Shown here: in pieces, positions 1-7,216 of the stretch
Layout of the letters: every line of letters starts with the position of its first letter
How positions within the stretch are numbered: position 1 is the stretch's first letter
Source of the DNA: Larix sibirica
Taxonomy: Eukaryota; Streptophyta; Pinopsida; Pinales; Pinaceae
Reading direction: 5' to 3'
Assembly: GCA_004151065.3 (NCBI GenBank)
Contig: NWUY0303931681.1
Location: 1-13,715 of the forward strand
DNA: 13,715 bases
Program-made: the position numbers and the translations under genes
Notes under the pieces: model-generated
The model's input: only the letters and a program-made list of their open reading frames with translations
What the model was told of the DNA's origin: nothing
Database searches by the model: none

Positions 1-19
1 TGTGACTTTCAATAAATTT

Positions 20-478
20 ATATTAAGGAATTGATGATAAAGAGAAAATAATGAAAGAAGATACAAAGGAGGAGCTAAAGGGTGAATTCACAACTCATAA
101 ATACAAACAAAAAGGAAGAAAAAAGGAAAAATGGGATGGGTTAATGGCCAAGATGGTGGATTAGAGGTTTCCAAGATTGACTTAGTTTATAACCATCTTC
201 CCAGATGAAATGGAATGGGCATTTTTCTATCTTGAGACCTTCCCTAAGTGAGAAGAGATGAGTGATGGGTTGTGGAAGCTATGATTTTAGTTTGGTCAAA
301 GCGGACAAGGTGCTTTTGTGTTGAAGAAGTGCTCCTCTATCGCAAATTTGTTTGGGCAATTATGATTAGTGTCGATATTGTGCTCTTTTAGACAGGCTTG
401 GATAGTTTGGCTTGTCATTGGAATAGGGAATTTGTAGATTCCATGAGAGAGAAAATGATGGATTTACCTTTGATACTC
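20..478. repeat. Left arm of a large imperfect inverted repeat
   Basis: The reverse complement of this stretch reads closely along 816-1300. Long matching blocks include the text around 290-310 (the antisense of 'gctttgaccaaactaaaatc'), 240-265, 150-175 (antisense of 'ggaaacctctaatcca') and 25-55 (antisense of 'cattattttctctttatcat'). I judge similarity at roughly three quarters of positions by eye, with small indels. The outer end fades near base 20 and the inner end fades near 478. No intact protein frame crosses it. It may be one of two opposed copies of the same old retroelement fragment, or an arm of a foldback element. Confidence 0.75.
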
Positions 479-815
479 CTAAACAGCTATTTGAGGGTTT
501 TATGAGGTTTAAAGGTTGTTTTAATATTCTTTTGTATAAGGAGTTTCGAGATGCAACTAGCAATCCCAAAGAGAAACTAAGGCACATGGAGGAGAATTAG
601 AATGAGGTTTACTGGATTTTGGATGAAGGACTAGAGGAAAGGCTTTGTCAATTTGGCCTAGAGAATAGCCATTAGATAAGAGGGCATTGGTGAGGTGGGA
701 TCACTCTTTATGTAAATGTTTGGAATCAAAAATACGAACAGCTCTTGTGACAAGGTTTTAAGAAAAAGCCATTTTTTAGCAGGGTGGTGGTGAGATTGAG
801 CATGGAGGTATCTAT
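479..815 (+). pseudogene. Spacer of the inverted repeat with a broken coding-like reading
   Basis: This stretch separates the two arms. Read on the plus strand, about 545-790, it gives a charged, coding-looking but stop-ridden translation with segments such as PKEKLRHMEE, LDEGLEERLCQFGLEN and, in a shifted frame, KRALVRWDHSLCKCLESKIR. The basic/acidic alternation and the RALVRW-like text recall the linker between endonuclease and RT in plant LINE ORF2. I cannot place it firmly, so the family is an inference. Stops interrupt the frame near 598 and 673-675. It could also be a fragment of an unrelated gene. Confidence 0.3.
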
Positions 816-1300
816 CAGTATCAAAGGAAAATCAAATCCCTTTCTTTCTCAAGGAGTCTACTAATTTCTCGATTCCCATGGCAAATCCATATTGGCCAAA
901 CTAGAAGATTGATCCAATCCCGTCTCAAAAAGCACATTTCCAATACTAATCATAATCGTTTAAACAAATCTCTATTGTGGAGCACTCCTTCAACACTAAA
1001 CACCTTGTTTGCTTTGACCAAACTAAAATCCTAGCTTCCACATCTCACCACTCATCTCATCTCATTAAGGAAGCTCTCGGGCTAGAAAAACACCCATTCA
1101 ATTGCAATCGAAAAGATGGTTATAAAATGGGTCAATCTTAGAAACCTCTAATCCATTGTCTTGGCCTTTGACCCATCCCATTTTTCCATTTCCTTCCTTT
1201 TTTGCTTCTAGCTACAAGTCGGTTCCTTTCCCTATAGTTTTACCCTTTAATTCCTACTTTTTTGTATCTCCTCCCATTATTTTCTCTTTATCATCCTTCT
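816..1300. repeat. Right arm of the large imperfect inverted repeat
   Basis: This is the opposite-strand partner of 20-478. The inner boundary is the shared 'gtatcaaagg' at 816-825 (antisense copy near 469-478). The match continues through 'actaatcataat' (about 944-955), 'gctttgaccaaactaaaatc' (about 1012-1031), 'gatggttataaa' (about 1113-1124) and 'cattattttctctttatcat' (about 1275-1294). Beyond about 1300 the two sides diverge. The arm ends about 40 bases before the A/T run that closes the neighbouring minus-strand LINE, so that LINE landed beside the repeat. Confidence 0.75.
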
Positions 1301-1346
1301 TAGTACTTCAAGTTCAATCTTTAGTTTTTCCCATGCTTATTTTTTT

Positions 1347-1727
1347 CCCGGAAAAAATCATATTTCTATTCATATCTAAACGGAAAATACATTCTTCATT
1401 AGATCATTGTAGCTAACAGTTTCCAACCTCCATCCACATCCAAATCTACATACATAATAAATTAGCACGCTAACTAAATTCAGAGATTAAAATAGAATTG
1501 TTTCTTACATCTCATCAAAAAGCAAAAAGTTTGTTGCACAAAACACTTAATATATCATCCATCTTTGATCTTCCATCAAAATTTATACTTAAGAGTACCT
1601 ACAAGATAGTAAAAAACTTCTTGTCAAAATCGAAAAATATTTTCCATATCTTCTAAGTTACTTTGGAACTTAACTCGTCATCCACATCCTAAATATATAG
1701 AGTTCCAAGTTCCTTTCATAATATGAT
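1347..1727 (-). other. 3' UTR of the minus-strand LINE
   Basis: No coding reading continues past the RNase H end on the minus strand. The region is AT-rich and leads to an A run at 1346-1340. A plus-strand open frame of 86 codons covers 1156-1416, but it is low-complexity Phe/Ser/Leu text across the inverted-repeat arm and the LINE end, so I do not call it a gene. Confidence 0.55.
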
Positions 1728-2125
1728 CTTTGATAAGCAATATGCATGTTGATTCTGCTCTCTGTAAACATGAGAGAATGAGATTTGGTGGAATATATTT
1801 ATTGCTTGTTTGACTTCATGAGCTAAGTTTTGAATATTTAGATCTTCTATGTTTAGATAATTATTCATCATTTTATTACAAGGAGAGAGTCTCTAAACAC
1901 CTAAAGGGACTTCACATTCCTCTGAAAATCCACCTATAGAACAACTCGAAGGTCTATGAGTTCAGCCACATTGTTTGATCCTTCTGCCAAGCATGCCAAC
2001 GGTTGGATGAACTTACTCTTCTCAAGGAAAATCATTCATATTCCACCGTGAAGTTCAGTCCTTTGATACACTCCATCAAAAAACGCCCATTGCTTCCCAC
2101 AGTTTATTTGAAGAGGTTGAAAAGA
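1728..2125 (-). pseudogene. RVT_3-type RNase H domain of the minus-strand LINE
   Basis: Minus-strand reading gives QWAFFDGVYQ (first catalytic Asp in the FFDG motif, near 2065-2090), a glycine-poor middle with a stop, then AEGSNNVAELIDLRVVL (about 1930-1980), the GTNN.AEL.AL signature of this RNase H family. After a degraded centre, a shifted frame gives FSHVYREQNQHAYCLSK (about 1732-1782), which matches the HVYRE.N..AD.LSK end of the domain with Asp replaced by Tyr. The central catalytic (G)DS segment is not readable. The domain ends the LINE ORF2, and about 380 bases of 3' UTR follow down to 1347. Confidence 0.8.
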
Positions 2126-2374
2126 TCTATCAATCTTAACTTTCACCTCTTCCTTGAATGCTTTTTTCAGCATACAAATAGAGGCAACAACCTGAGAAGA
2201 CTAAGAGGATTCATTTTTAAAGGGCATCGTATTCTTGGTAAGCCATAAGCTCCAGATCAATAGGAAAGGTGTCGCTCTAAAGTTTTGTAAGTTTCTTTTT
2301 TGAAACCAAGCTTTAATACCGTCTTCCAATGTATCACAAATCCATGTATTATTTATCCCCAACCAACATTCTAT

Positions 2375-2595
2375 TTCCCCCCACACTTGCAAAGAAAAGG
2401 GACATTTAGTAAAAATGTGAGATATATCTTCTCCTGCCTGCCAACATAAGTAACCAATTCTAGGGCCTTGATTTTTTTTCCTTTGGAAATGATCCTAGGT
2501 CAAAACTTTAGATCTGAGAGCAAGCCACATGAAGTTTTTTTTTGAGCTTTTACTTTCCATATTGGTGCCCACCACCAGCAATCTTCATTAACATT
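2375..2595 (-). pseudogene. zf-RVT domain of the minus-strand LINE
   Basis: The minus strand reads through VLTxDHFQRKK (x is a stop where Trp is usual), then GYLCWQAGEDISHIFTKCPF and LQVWGEIECW. This matches the zf-RVT pattern C-x(2)-C ... E-x(3)-H-x(4)-C-P found between RT and RNase H in plant LINEs, except that the first Cys position is Tyr or lost. The frame runs on into a 63-codon stretch ending near 2201 that contains KAWFQKRNLQNFRATPFLL and LWLTKNTMPF. This is the usual post-zinc-finger region, where related elements have KAWCQ.K.L.NFRALPFL.SW-like text. Confidence 0.8.
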
Positions 2596-2599
2596 TCTT

Positions 2600-3394
2600 A
2601 TCCTAGTTTCACAGAGTAATCTCCCCCTTTCTTACTCTGGTTCCAAATCAATATGTCAAGTTCCATCTTTATCCAAATGTGGCCACTCTTCAATTCTACT
2701 AAGAAATTATTCCAATGACCTTTCATCATTCCCTCCAAATTCAGTTATTCAACACTTTTCGATCCTTATTTCCAAATTGACGACGAGTCTTCATCTGTTA
2801 TCCACCCAAGGCTATAAATATTCTTGGACTGTAAACATAAAATGAGTTCCTCCGACAGAAAAACAATCATGTTTCAACCCATTACAGTGTCTTTCTCGAT
2901 CCTTACATGAACTCCATTTCCCACATTCCAAGCTAGATTGTTGCTAAAAACATGAAAATAAGTGATATTAGCTTTTTAATCGTTAAAGGCTTGCTTAAAT
3001 GATTTTCCATGTTTTCTAATCCAATCTAAAATATATTGGGGTGCTATATAATTATGATGAATCACCTTGCACCATAACCCATATTTTTTCAAGAGATTCC
3101 ACAAGCTCTTTGTTGCCAATGCCTTGTTGAAGACTAGAAGTTGCTTAAGGCCCCATCCTCCTTTGGACTTTGGACGAGAAATTTTCTACCATTGGGCCAA
3201 ATGATATCTTGTACCTTATTTATTTCTCTTCCAAAAAAATCCATGTAGATGATCCTAATCATGTACATAACTCCTTTTGGGATGTACACCAGTATACATG
3301 TATTACCTCAAGGACTGCATTAACCAAAGTTAACCTTCCTCCTATGGAAACCCAACAATAGCACCATAAATGAATTATTTGCTCAACTTTACTA
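2600..3394 (-). pseudogene. LINE ORF2 thumb/connection region, frameshifted
   Basis: Minus-strand reading after the RT core gives the conserved stretch WCYCWVSIGGRLTLVNAVLE (about 3312-3371), typical of the segment after the RT palm in plant LINEs. A shifted frame then gives SKGGWGLKQLLVFNKALATK (about 3109-3170) and SLWNLLKKYGLWCKVIHHNY (about 3050-3110). A further shifted, stop-containing part continues to the zf-RVT domain. At least two frame changes and several stops are needed to follow it. Plus-strand frames over the same bases (3170-3361, 3370-3669) are shadows with no family resemblance. Confidence 0.78.
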
Positions 3395-4125
3395 ATCATC
3401 CATTACCAATCTTGTTTAAAGTAACTAATACGTTTGATAATGAAACCCAAATAATTATTACCTACTTGAAAATCAACCTTGTCGAAATGAAGGATAAGAT
3501 TTATGCTTTCAATGACATCATTTGTTATTCCATTGAAGTTAACAAAGGATTTGTTTACATTCACTTCCGTTCCATATGCTTTATAAAACAAATGGAGAAT
3601 AGAGTTAAAATCCCTTACCTCCTCCAACAATCCATTCGCAAAGAGCAAGACATCATTGACAAAAAGTAAATGACATATGAAAACCAAACCTCCAACTCTA
3701 ATGCCTTTAATGAAACCTTCTCTTCAAGCATTCATAATAGCCCTACTTAAACCTTCGATCACCAAGAGGAACAGATATGATGACAAAGGTCATCCTTGAT
3801 GGAGGCCACGTTCCGGTTTAAAAAATTTAGAAGCTGCTCCATTTATGATTACCGCATAACAAATAGTTGTTAAACAACTCATTATCTAGTTTACTGCATT
3901 TACTTCAAAACCAATGTGAATTAAAATCAATCGTAAATAAATCCAGTTGCAATGATCGTAGGCCTTGGATGGATCTATTTTCATCACCACCGATGGAAAT
4001 CTTCTCTTATGAATTGGGTGAAAAGCTTCTTGAGTAATCCCAACTGCCTCGTGAATAGATCGACCTTTAAGGAAACTGAACTATTTAGCAGAAACAACCT
4101 TTGAAAGTGTCTATTGAATCCTAAT
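3395..4125 (-). pseudogene. LINE reverse transcriptase domain, broken by stops
   Basis: One minus-strand frame carries recognisable non-LTR RT motifs in order. An FLKGRSIHEAV segment lies near 4046-4078. Motif A reads KIDPSKAYD (about 3954-3984). The NGAASKFFKPERGLHQG block before motif B (about 3793-3855) leads into PLSSYLF. Motif C reads FVND at 3652-3663, where active enzymes have F/Y-x-DD. The first motif C aspartate is therefore Asn, and a TGA stop at 3790-3792 sits where motif B normally has Asp or Cys. Other in-frame stops replace a conserved Trp (NAVxW region, near 3885) and a residue near 3730. After motif C the text LLFANGLLEEV...FYKAYGTEVNVNKS follows the usual plant LINE pattern. 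It is a catalytically dead relic. Confidence 0.88.
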
Positions 4126-4127
4126 AT

Positions 4128-4221
4128 CAATTATTTTTTAGAATATTTTGTAAATGTTGTTAACAACCATGGATTCACAAGTTTTTAATTCTTGAAGCAA
4201 TTATTTTTTTAGAATATTTTG
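4128..4221. repeat. Pair of 23/24-bp direct repeats next to the LINE 5' edge
   Basis: The string 'caattattttttagaat' plus 'attttg' occurs at 4128-4150 and, with one extra T, at 4198-4221. Only 47 bases lie between them, and these contain a 'gttgttaacaac' palindrome. The first copy touches the truncated end of the minus-strand LINE. It may be a local duplication made during insertion or an excision scar. Confidence 0.6.
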
Positions 4222-5335
4222 AACTCTATAATCAATTTCTTCTATTATGTTCAATTTCATTATTATTCTTAAATTTTCAAATCTCTCTAATTATATTCTC
4301 CATTCTTCCTAATTCCTTCCAAATTTAATTAAGAATTTAAACAAAAAATAATAATTTTATCATTTTTGTGTCTCTTCTTTTTTACTCATTACTATGGGTT
4401 TTGATCATTTCCCGCTTATTTTTCTCCTCTCTGAATCTTTCCTCTTATCATTAATTATTCTTGACTCAGATTAAATGGTTACATTTTGAGCAATATATTT
4501 ATATTTTTGCACTCTTTTCTACATCATTTAGCTTTGTCAGATCCATTAATAATGCATGGAGTGTTCACTATTGCTCAAATGTCAAAGCATTATTAAACTC
4601 CACCACAATGATAATTAAAAAATTTGGACACGGTGTTAAACCATTATGAAATTAAACCATTGTGAAAATCTCCATAATCAAATCATTATTTATTTACAAC
4701 TCCATTTATAATAGTACACACATTTACACATATCAAAAATATATTAATTTAGTTTTGTTTTTATGTTTTGCTTTAAATGTATAAATAATTATTATTTTTA
4801 TTATTATTTTATAATGTGCAAATTGAAAACATATAATTTAATTTTGATTTTATATTTCATTTTAAATATATAAATTATATAAATATTCAATAATAATTTA
4901 ATTATTTCAAATTTGTTTTTAAAAATATTAAAAAACTTAATTCATTAATTTATTTATATGTAAATACAAATTCATTTTAAATCAACATTATATCAAATAT
5001 TATTTATACTATCTATTTGTGAAAATATAATGAGTGCATTGTATCTACTCATATATTTGATGCTTCACAAGTTGTTCATAAAAGAATCACATGAGTTTTA
5101 ACATTTAATAGTTATGGAGTTAAAAATCCAAAATCCAACTTGTAGAGATAAGAAGTGTAAAGTGACCATTTTGATTATTACAAACATTGAAGACAAATTT
5201 GTAGCATTAATAATGATCGTTTTTATTTGTATGGAAGCATATATATTAAAAGGTATTTGTATGCAAGGATACCTTCAATATATATGATCAATATATTTTA
5301 AATCCATGCCCGATGTCATTTATTTTTGTTAATAA
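4222..5335. other. AT-rich intergenic stretch without recognisable genes
   Basis: This kilobase is dominated by A/T runs and short A/T words, densest at 4740-5000. The one open frame (4461-4649, plus, 62 codons) has no family resemblance and a composition typical of chance. Small repeats are present: a hairpin at 4481-4583 (acattttgagcaata against tattgctcaaatgt), a 16-bp tandem repeat at 4636-4668 (ttaaaccattatgaaa / ttaaaccattgtgaaa), and the repeat/hairpin at 5224-5285 listed separately. I see no RNA gene and no promoter signal strong enough to call. Confidence 0.6.
5224..5285. repeat. Short tandem repeat that also forms a hairpin
   Basis: The word 'tatttgtatggaagcat' (5224-5240) recurs as 'tatttgtatgcaaggat' (5254-5270), 15 of 17 bases identical at a 30-base period. 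In addition 5239-5255 (atatatattaaaaggta) pairs with 5270-5285 (taccttcaatatatat) around a 14-base loop. It could be a degenerate miniature element end or chance in AT-rich DNA. Confidence 0.5.
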
Positions 5336-5904
5336 TTTTTTTCGTAAGCAAGAGATAAAACCTTTTATTAGTGATAAACAAGAATCGAAGTATAATATTT
5401 ATGTTCATTACATATTGTAGCTTGGCTCTAGGAGAGACCAGGTAGTAAAACAGAGTTTGTAGAATCAAAATGTTTATGACAGTCTTACAGAATTTACTTA
5501 TAATTTTTTCTAGATGGTTATCAATATCAAAATAAAAGCTGGTATTAGTGGAACTAAGGCTTTCGCTGCTAACTATAAGATTGGCAAAAAATCCGAAACT
5601 TGCATGATTCCAAAAAACCTATAAGTCCGGTTGTGCTTAGAGGGCACAACATGCTACTTATTCTAGTTTGTCATCTAGAATGATGGGCTTGTTCTTCGTG
5701 CCTCAAGTTGAGATAAAAGCGCATGTCTTCTGAAGTTCTACACATTACTCCATGATACCCACCTTACCCTCCATAATTTCAAAAAGTATGTGCAGGTCTT
5801 TCATCTCCTTCATTTTACCTTGGATAGTTGCCACTACTTTATTGTGCTCCCCTAAGAGTTTGTGCATTAGAGTTTGTGTAGCAGCTTAGGGGATCCAACA
5901 TTTT
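5336..5904 (-). mobile_element. A-tailed retro-insertion (minus strand) with a coiled-coil ORF end
   Basis: On the minus strand this segment reads: short coiled-coil ORF (5867-5745), about 400 bases without a frame, an exact AATAAA (tttatt at 5364-5369 on the plus strand), then 21 bases later a run of seven A's (T's at 5336-5342). That layout is what a reverse-transcribed, polyadenylated transcript 3' end looks like. The 5' edge is uncertain and falls in or near the palindrome at 5885-5936. I could not find a convincing target-site duplication. The source transcript is not recognised. A tail made by chance in AT-rich DNA is possible, though the AATAAA spacing argues against it. Confidence 0.5.
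5745..5867 (-). pseudogene. C-terminal fragment of a coiled-coil protein
   Basis: The minus-strand frame begins at an ATG (5867-5865), continues in frame from open sequence upstream, and stops at TAA (5747-5745), giving 40 residues. It contains NKVVATIQGKMKEMKDL and FEIMEGKVGIME, rich in Lys, Glu, Met and hydrophobics at heptad-like spacing, so a coiled coil is likely. No family is recognised. It is probably the truncated end of a longer protein, because the frame stays open towards the palindrome until a TAA overlapping its arm. Its layout (coil end, then a 3' UTR and A tail) parallels the other two coiled-coil fragments at 6417-6707 and 12521-12747. Confidence 0.4.
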
Positions 5905-5936
5905 GGATAATCTGGAAAAATGTTGGATCCCCTAAG
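5885..5936. repeat. Perfect 20-bp palindrome with 12-base loop
   Basis: cttaggggatccaacatttt (5885-5904) is followed after ggataatctgga by its exact reverse complement (5917-5936). An extra copy of 'cccctaag' lies just upstream near 5849-5856, and 'agagtttgtg' is repeated directly at about 5855 and 5870. The hairpin sits exactly where two head-to-head A-tailed segments meet. Perfect pairing inside otherwise decayed DNA suggests recent origin or template switching (snap-back copying) at the 5' end of a cDNA. Confidence 0.9.
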
Positions 5937-6416
5937 TCTTTACCTTCTCCTTTTCCCCGTTACCATCTCCTTATGACTCCCATCCTTTTTTCCTCTCACT
6001 TGGGCATTAACGCCTTCCCTCCGCGTGGCGTCCCATTCCTGCCACCTTTCACCTGCCCTGACTATGCATTAATGGCGCCTTGGTTTACCCCCTGGGATGG
6101 CACGCCTTATTATACCCTCTTGCACTCTTCATTCCTCCCGCTCAGTTCTACCTCGCCTCCAGTCAAGTCCTCTTTGCTTCAGTCTCGGGCTCCCTATGTA
6201 ATGGGAGACTTTCCCTCTGCGTTTCACTTAGCATCCTTCGCGGGTGCTATCCCTAACTCCGGGCATCTCCCTTCTCACTGTCTCCTTTGTCACACGTCTC
6301 TGCCTGCAGAGTCTCCTTCCACTTTACAGAATCTCAGCTCATTATCTCTGGAAAACTCCAAGAAAGCCCTATTATCCCACACTCTTAATCTCACCGCGGT
6401 TGAGGACAATCTCGAG
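5937..6416 (+). other. GC- and pyrimidine-rich leader-like segment
   Basis: The plus strand is dominated by C and T with scattered CpG (for example near 6011-6032 and 6395-6400), in strong contrast to the flanks. The open frame across it encodes mostly Pro, Ser, Leu and Phe without recognisable motifs. Pyrimidine-rich leaders are common in plant mRNAs, so a 5' UTR or promoter-proximal region of the element at 5937-7166 is plausible. An alternative is the N-terminal coding part of a 277-residue protein. Confidence 0.4.
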
Positions 6417-6707
6417 ATGGCAGGCACGGAGGAGCAACTTCGGCATATCAGGGCCGAAAATGTTGACCTGAAGAAAGCACTGGGAAGGATATACACTCTA
6501 CTTTCATCTACCATCACTGAAGTTCGAAATAGGAATACCCTGATGAATGGAAGAATTGGCACCATCTCTGAAACCCTAGACTATGCGGTTCTCAACATTT
6601 CGAACATTGAGTCCAAAACCAACGACAATAACAGGAATATCATTGATATTGAAGGAAAAATTGACAAGCTCCGTGAAGAGGTCAGTCGCTGCCTTCCAGG
6701 CATGTAG
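6417..6707 (+). CDS. 96-residue coiled-coil protein, function unknown
   Basis: The ATG at 6417 has G at -3 and +4, a good plant start context, and the frame ends at TAG 6705-6707. The 96-residue product is nearly all predicted helix: MAGTEEQLRHIRAENVDLKK at the start, IYTLLSSTITEVRNRNTLMN in the middle, and IIDIEGKIDKLREEVSRCL at the end. Hydrophobics recur every three to four positions with Asn, Glu, Lys and Arg between, so a coiled coil is likely. The same frame is open upstream to 5874, giving 277 codons, but that part is Pro/Ser/Leu-rich text from C/T-rich DNA and includes the palindrome, so I take it as leader or non-coding. No catalytic motif, signal peptide or membrane span is visible. 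I do not recognise the family. It may be the intact ORF of a non-autonomous retroelement or the tail exon of a host gene. Confidence 0.45.
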   Translation: MAGTEEQLRHIRAENVDLKKALGRIYTLLSSTITEVRNRNTLMNGRIGTISETLDYAVLNISNIESKTNDNNRNIIDIEGKIDKLREEVSRCLPGM

Positions 6708-7159
6708 GACAGTGCAAAATCGAATTTTGGCAAACAACAAGACCCATCTGTTGAAAGCGTTCCTGGACCTCTAGCTCAACACTATGGACACCGTTGAGAC
6801 CCCTCAAGGCCTTGTTTTTTTGGAATTTCTGCCTTTTCTTTACAGTTTTCTGGATATGTCTCTTTCTGTTTACAGTTTAGTCTATAGAGCATAATCTACT
6901 ACAGACATTTCTTTTTGCCACAATTACGCAGTAAAAGAAACACCTCTGCATTTTCAATATGTTCTGCTTTGTAATCTTTCTACTTGGGCAATATGCAAGG
7001 AGCTATAGTCTCCATAGAATAGGACTTTACAAAAACAACTTCAATTTTGTTAAAGAGAAGCAAGATGACGCAGACATTAGCTCTATTAGAGAGAAGTCAT
7101 TCTCTTCTATTTTTTAATCCCTCTTTTTTTGTTATAAATGACTCTTAACTGTTCCTGTT

Positions 7160-7166
7160 AAAAAAA
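7160..7166 (+). other. A tail closing the 5937-7166 segment
   Basis: Seven A's follow 21 bases after ATAAAT (7134-7139). The spacing fits a plant polyadenylation site copied into DNA. Confidence 0.5.
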
Positions 7167-7197
7167 GAAAGAAGACGATCCATTAGTACAAACAAAT

Positions 7198-7206
7198 CCT
7201 AAATAA
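7198..7206 (+). repeat. Candidate target-site duplication, left copy
   Basis: cctaaataa here matches 13571-13579 exactly. It lies immediately before recognisable LINE ORF1 sequence, and its partner lies immediately after the LINE's ten-A tail, the positions expected for a target-primed insertion. Nine AT-rich bases can recur by chance, so this is good but not conclusive. Confidence 0.6.
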
Positions 7207-7216
7207 CAACCCCTAA

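Larger units (their letters stand above)
1340..4130 (-). mobile_element. 5'-truncated, decayed L1-type LINE retrotransposon
   Basis: Reading the minus strand from 4130 down to 1340 gives the C-terminal two thirds of a plant LINE ORF2 in the expected order: reverse transcriptase, thumb/connection, zf-RVT zinc-binding domain, RVT_3-type RNase H, then a 3' UTR. The minus strand ends in seven A's (T's at 1340-1346). Homology stops abruptly at about 4128, just before the RT finger region, so the endonuclease and ORF1 are absent, as expected for a 5'-truncated target-primed insertion. Both edges share 'ttatttttt' (1338-1346 and 4131-4139). That could be a target-site duplication, but it is low-complexity and weak. 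Several stops and frameshifts make it non-functional. Confidence 0.88.
5937..7166 (+). mobile_element. A-tailed retrocopy or non-autonomous element (plus strand)
   Basis: The segment starts after the palindrome with a C/T-rich, CpG-containing stretch of high GC (bases 6001-6060 hold 38 G or C of 60), unlike its AT-rich surroundings. It then carries a coiled-coil ORF (6417-6707), a 3' UTR of about 450 bases, an ATAAAT signal at 7134-7139, and seven A's at 7160-7166. This resembles a cDNA with a 5' leader, a short ORF and a tail. CpGs have survived here and the frame is open, so it is likely younger than the LINEs. No target-site duplication was found by eye, and I do not recognise the source. 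Only 31 bases separate its tail from the duplication that starts the next LINE. Confidence 0.5.

Noticed and set aside
1156-1416. 86-codon plus-strand open frame
   Set aside because: It is Phe/Ser/Leu low-complexity text from C/T-rich DNA spanning the inverted-repeat arm and the end of the minus-strand LINE, with no family motif.
3170-3669. Two plus-strand open frames (63 and 99 codons)
   Set aside because: They lie antisense to the minus-strand LINE RT and thumb, where the motifs are clear. They are shadows.
4461-4649. 62-codon plus-strand open frame in AT-rich DNA
   Set aside because: It has no recognisable motif, and short open frames are expected by chance.
5874-6416. Upstream extension of the coiled-coil ORF as a full 277-residue protein
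   Set aside because: The extension starts in the palindrome and reads as Pro/Ser/Leu-rich text without motifs. The ATG at 6417 has good context, so I prefer a 96-residue product but keep the alternative open.
6290-6565. 91-codon minus-strand open frame
   Set aside because: It is antisense to the coiled-coil ORF. It looks like a mirror of a low-stop GC-rich stretch, with no family resemblance.
5336-7166. One twin-primed insertion (inverted 5' end) instead of two segments
   Set aside because: Twin priming gives one tail. Here both ends have their own polyadenylation-like signal and A run, and the two ORFs differ.
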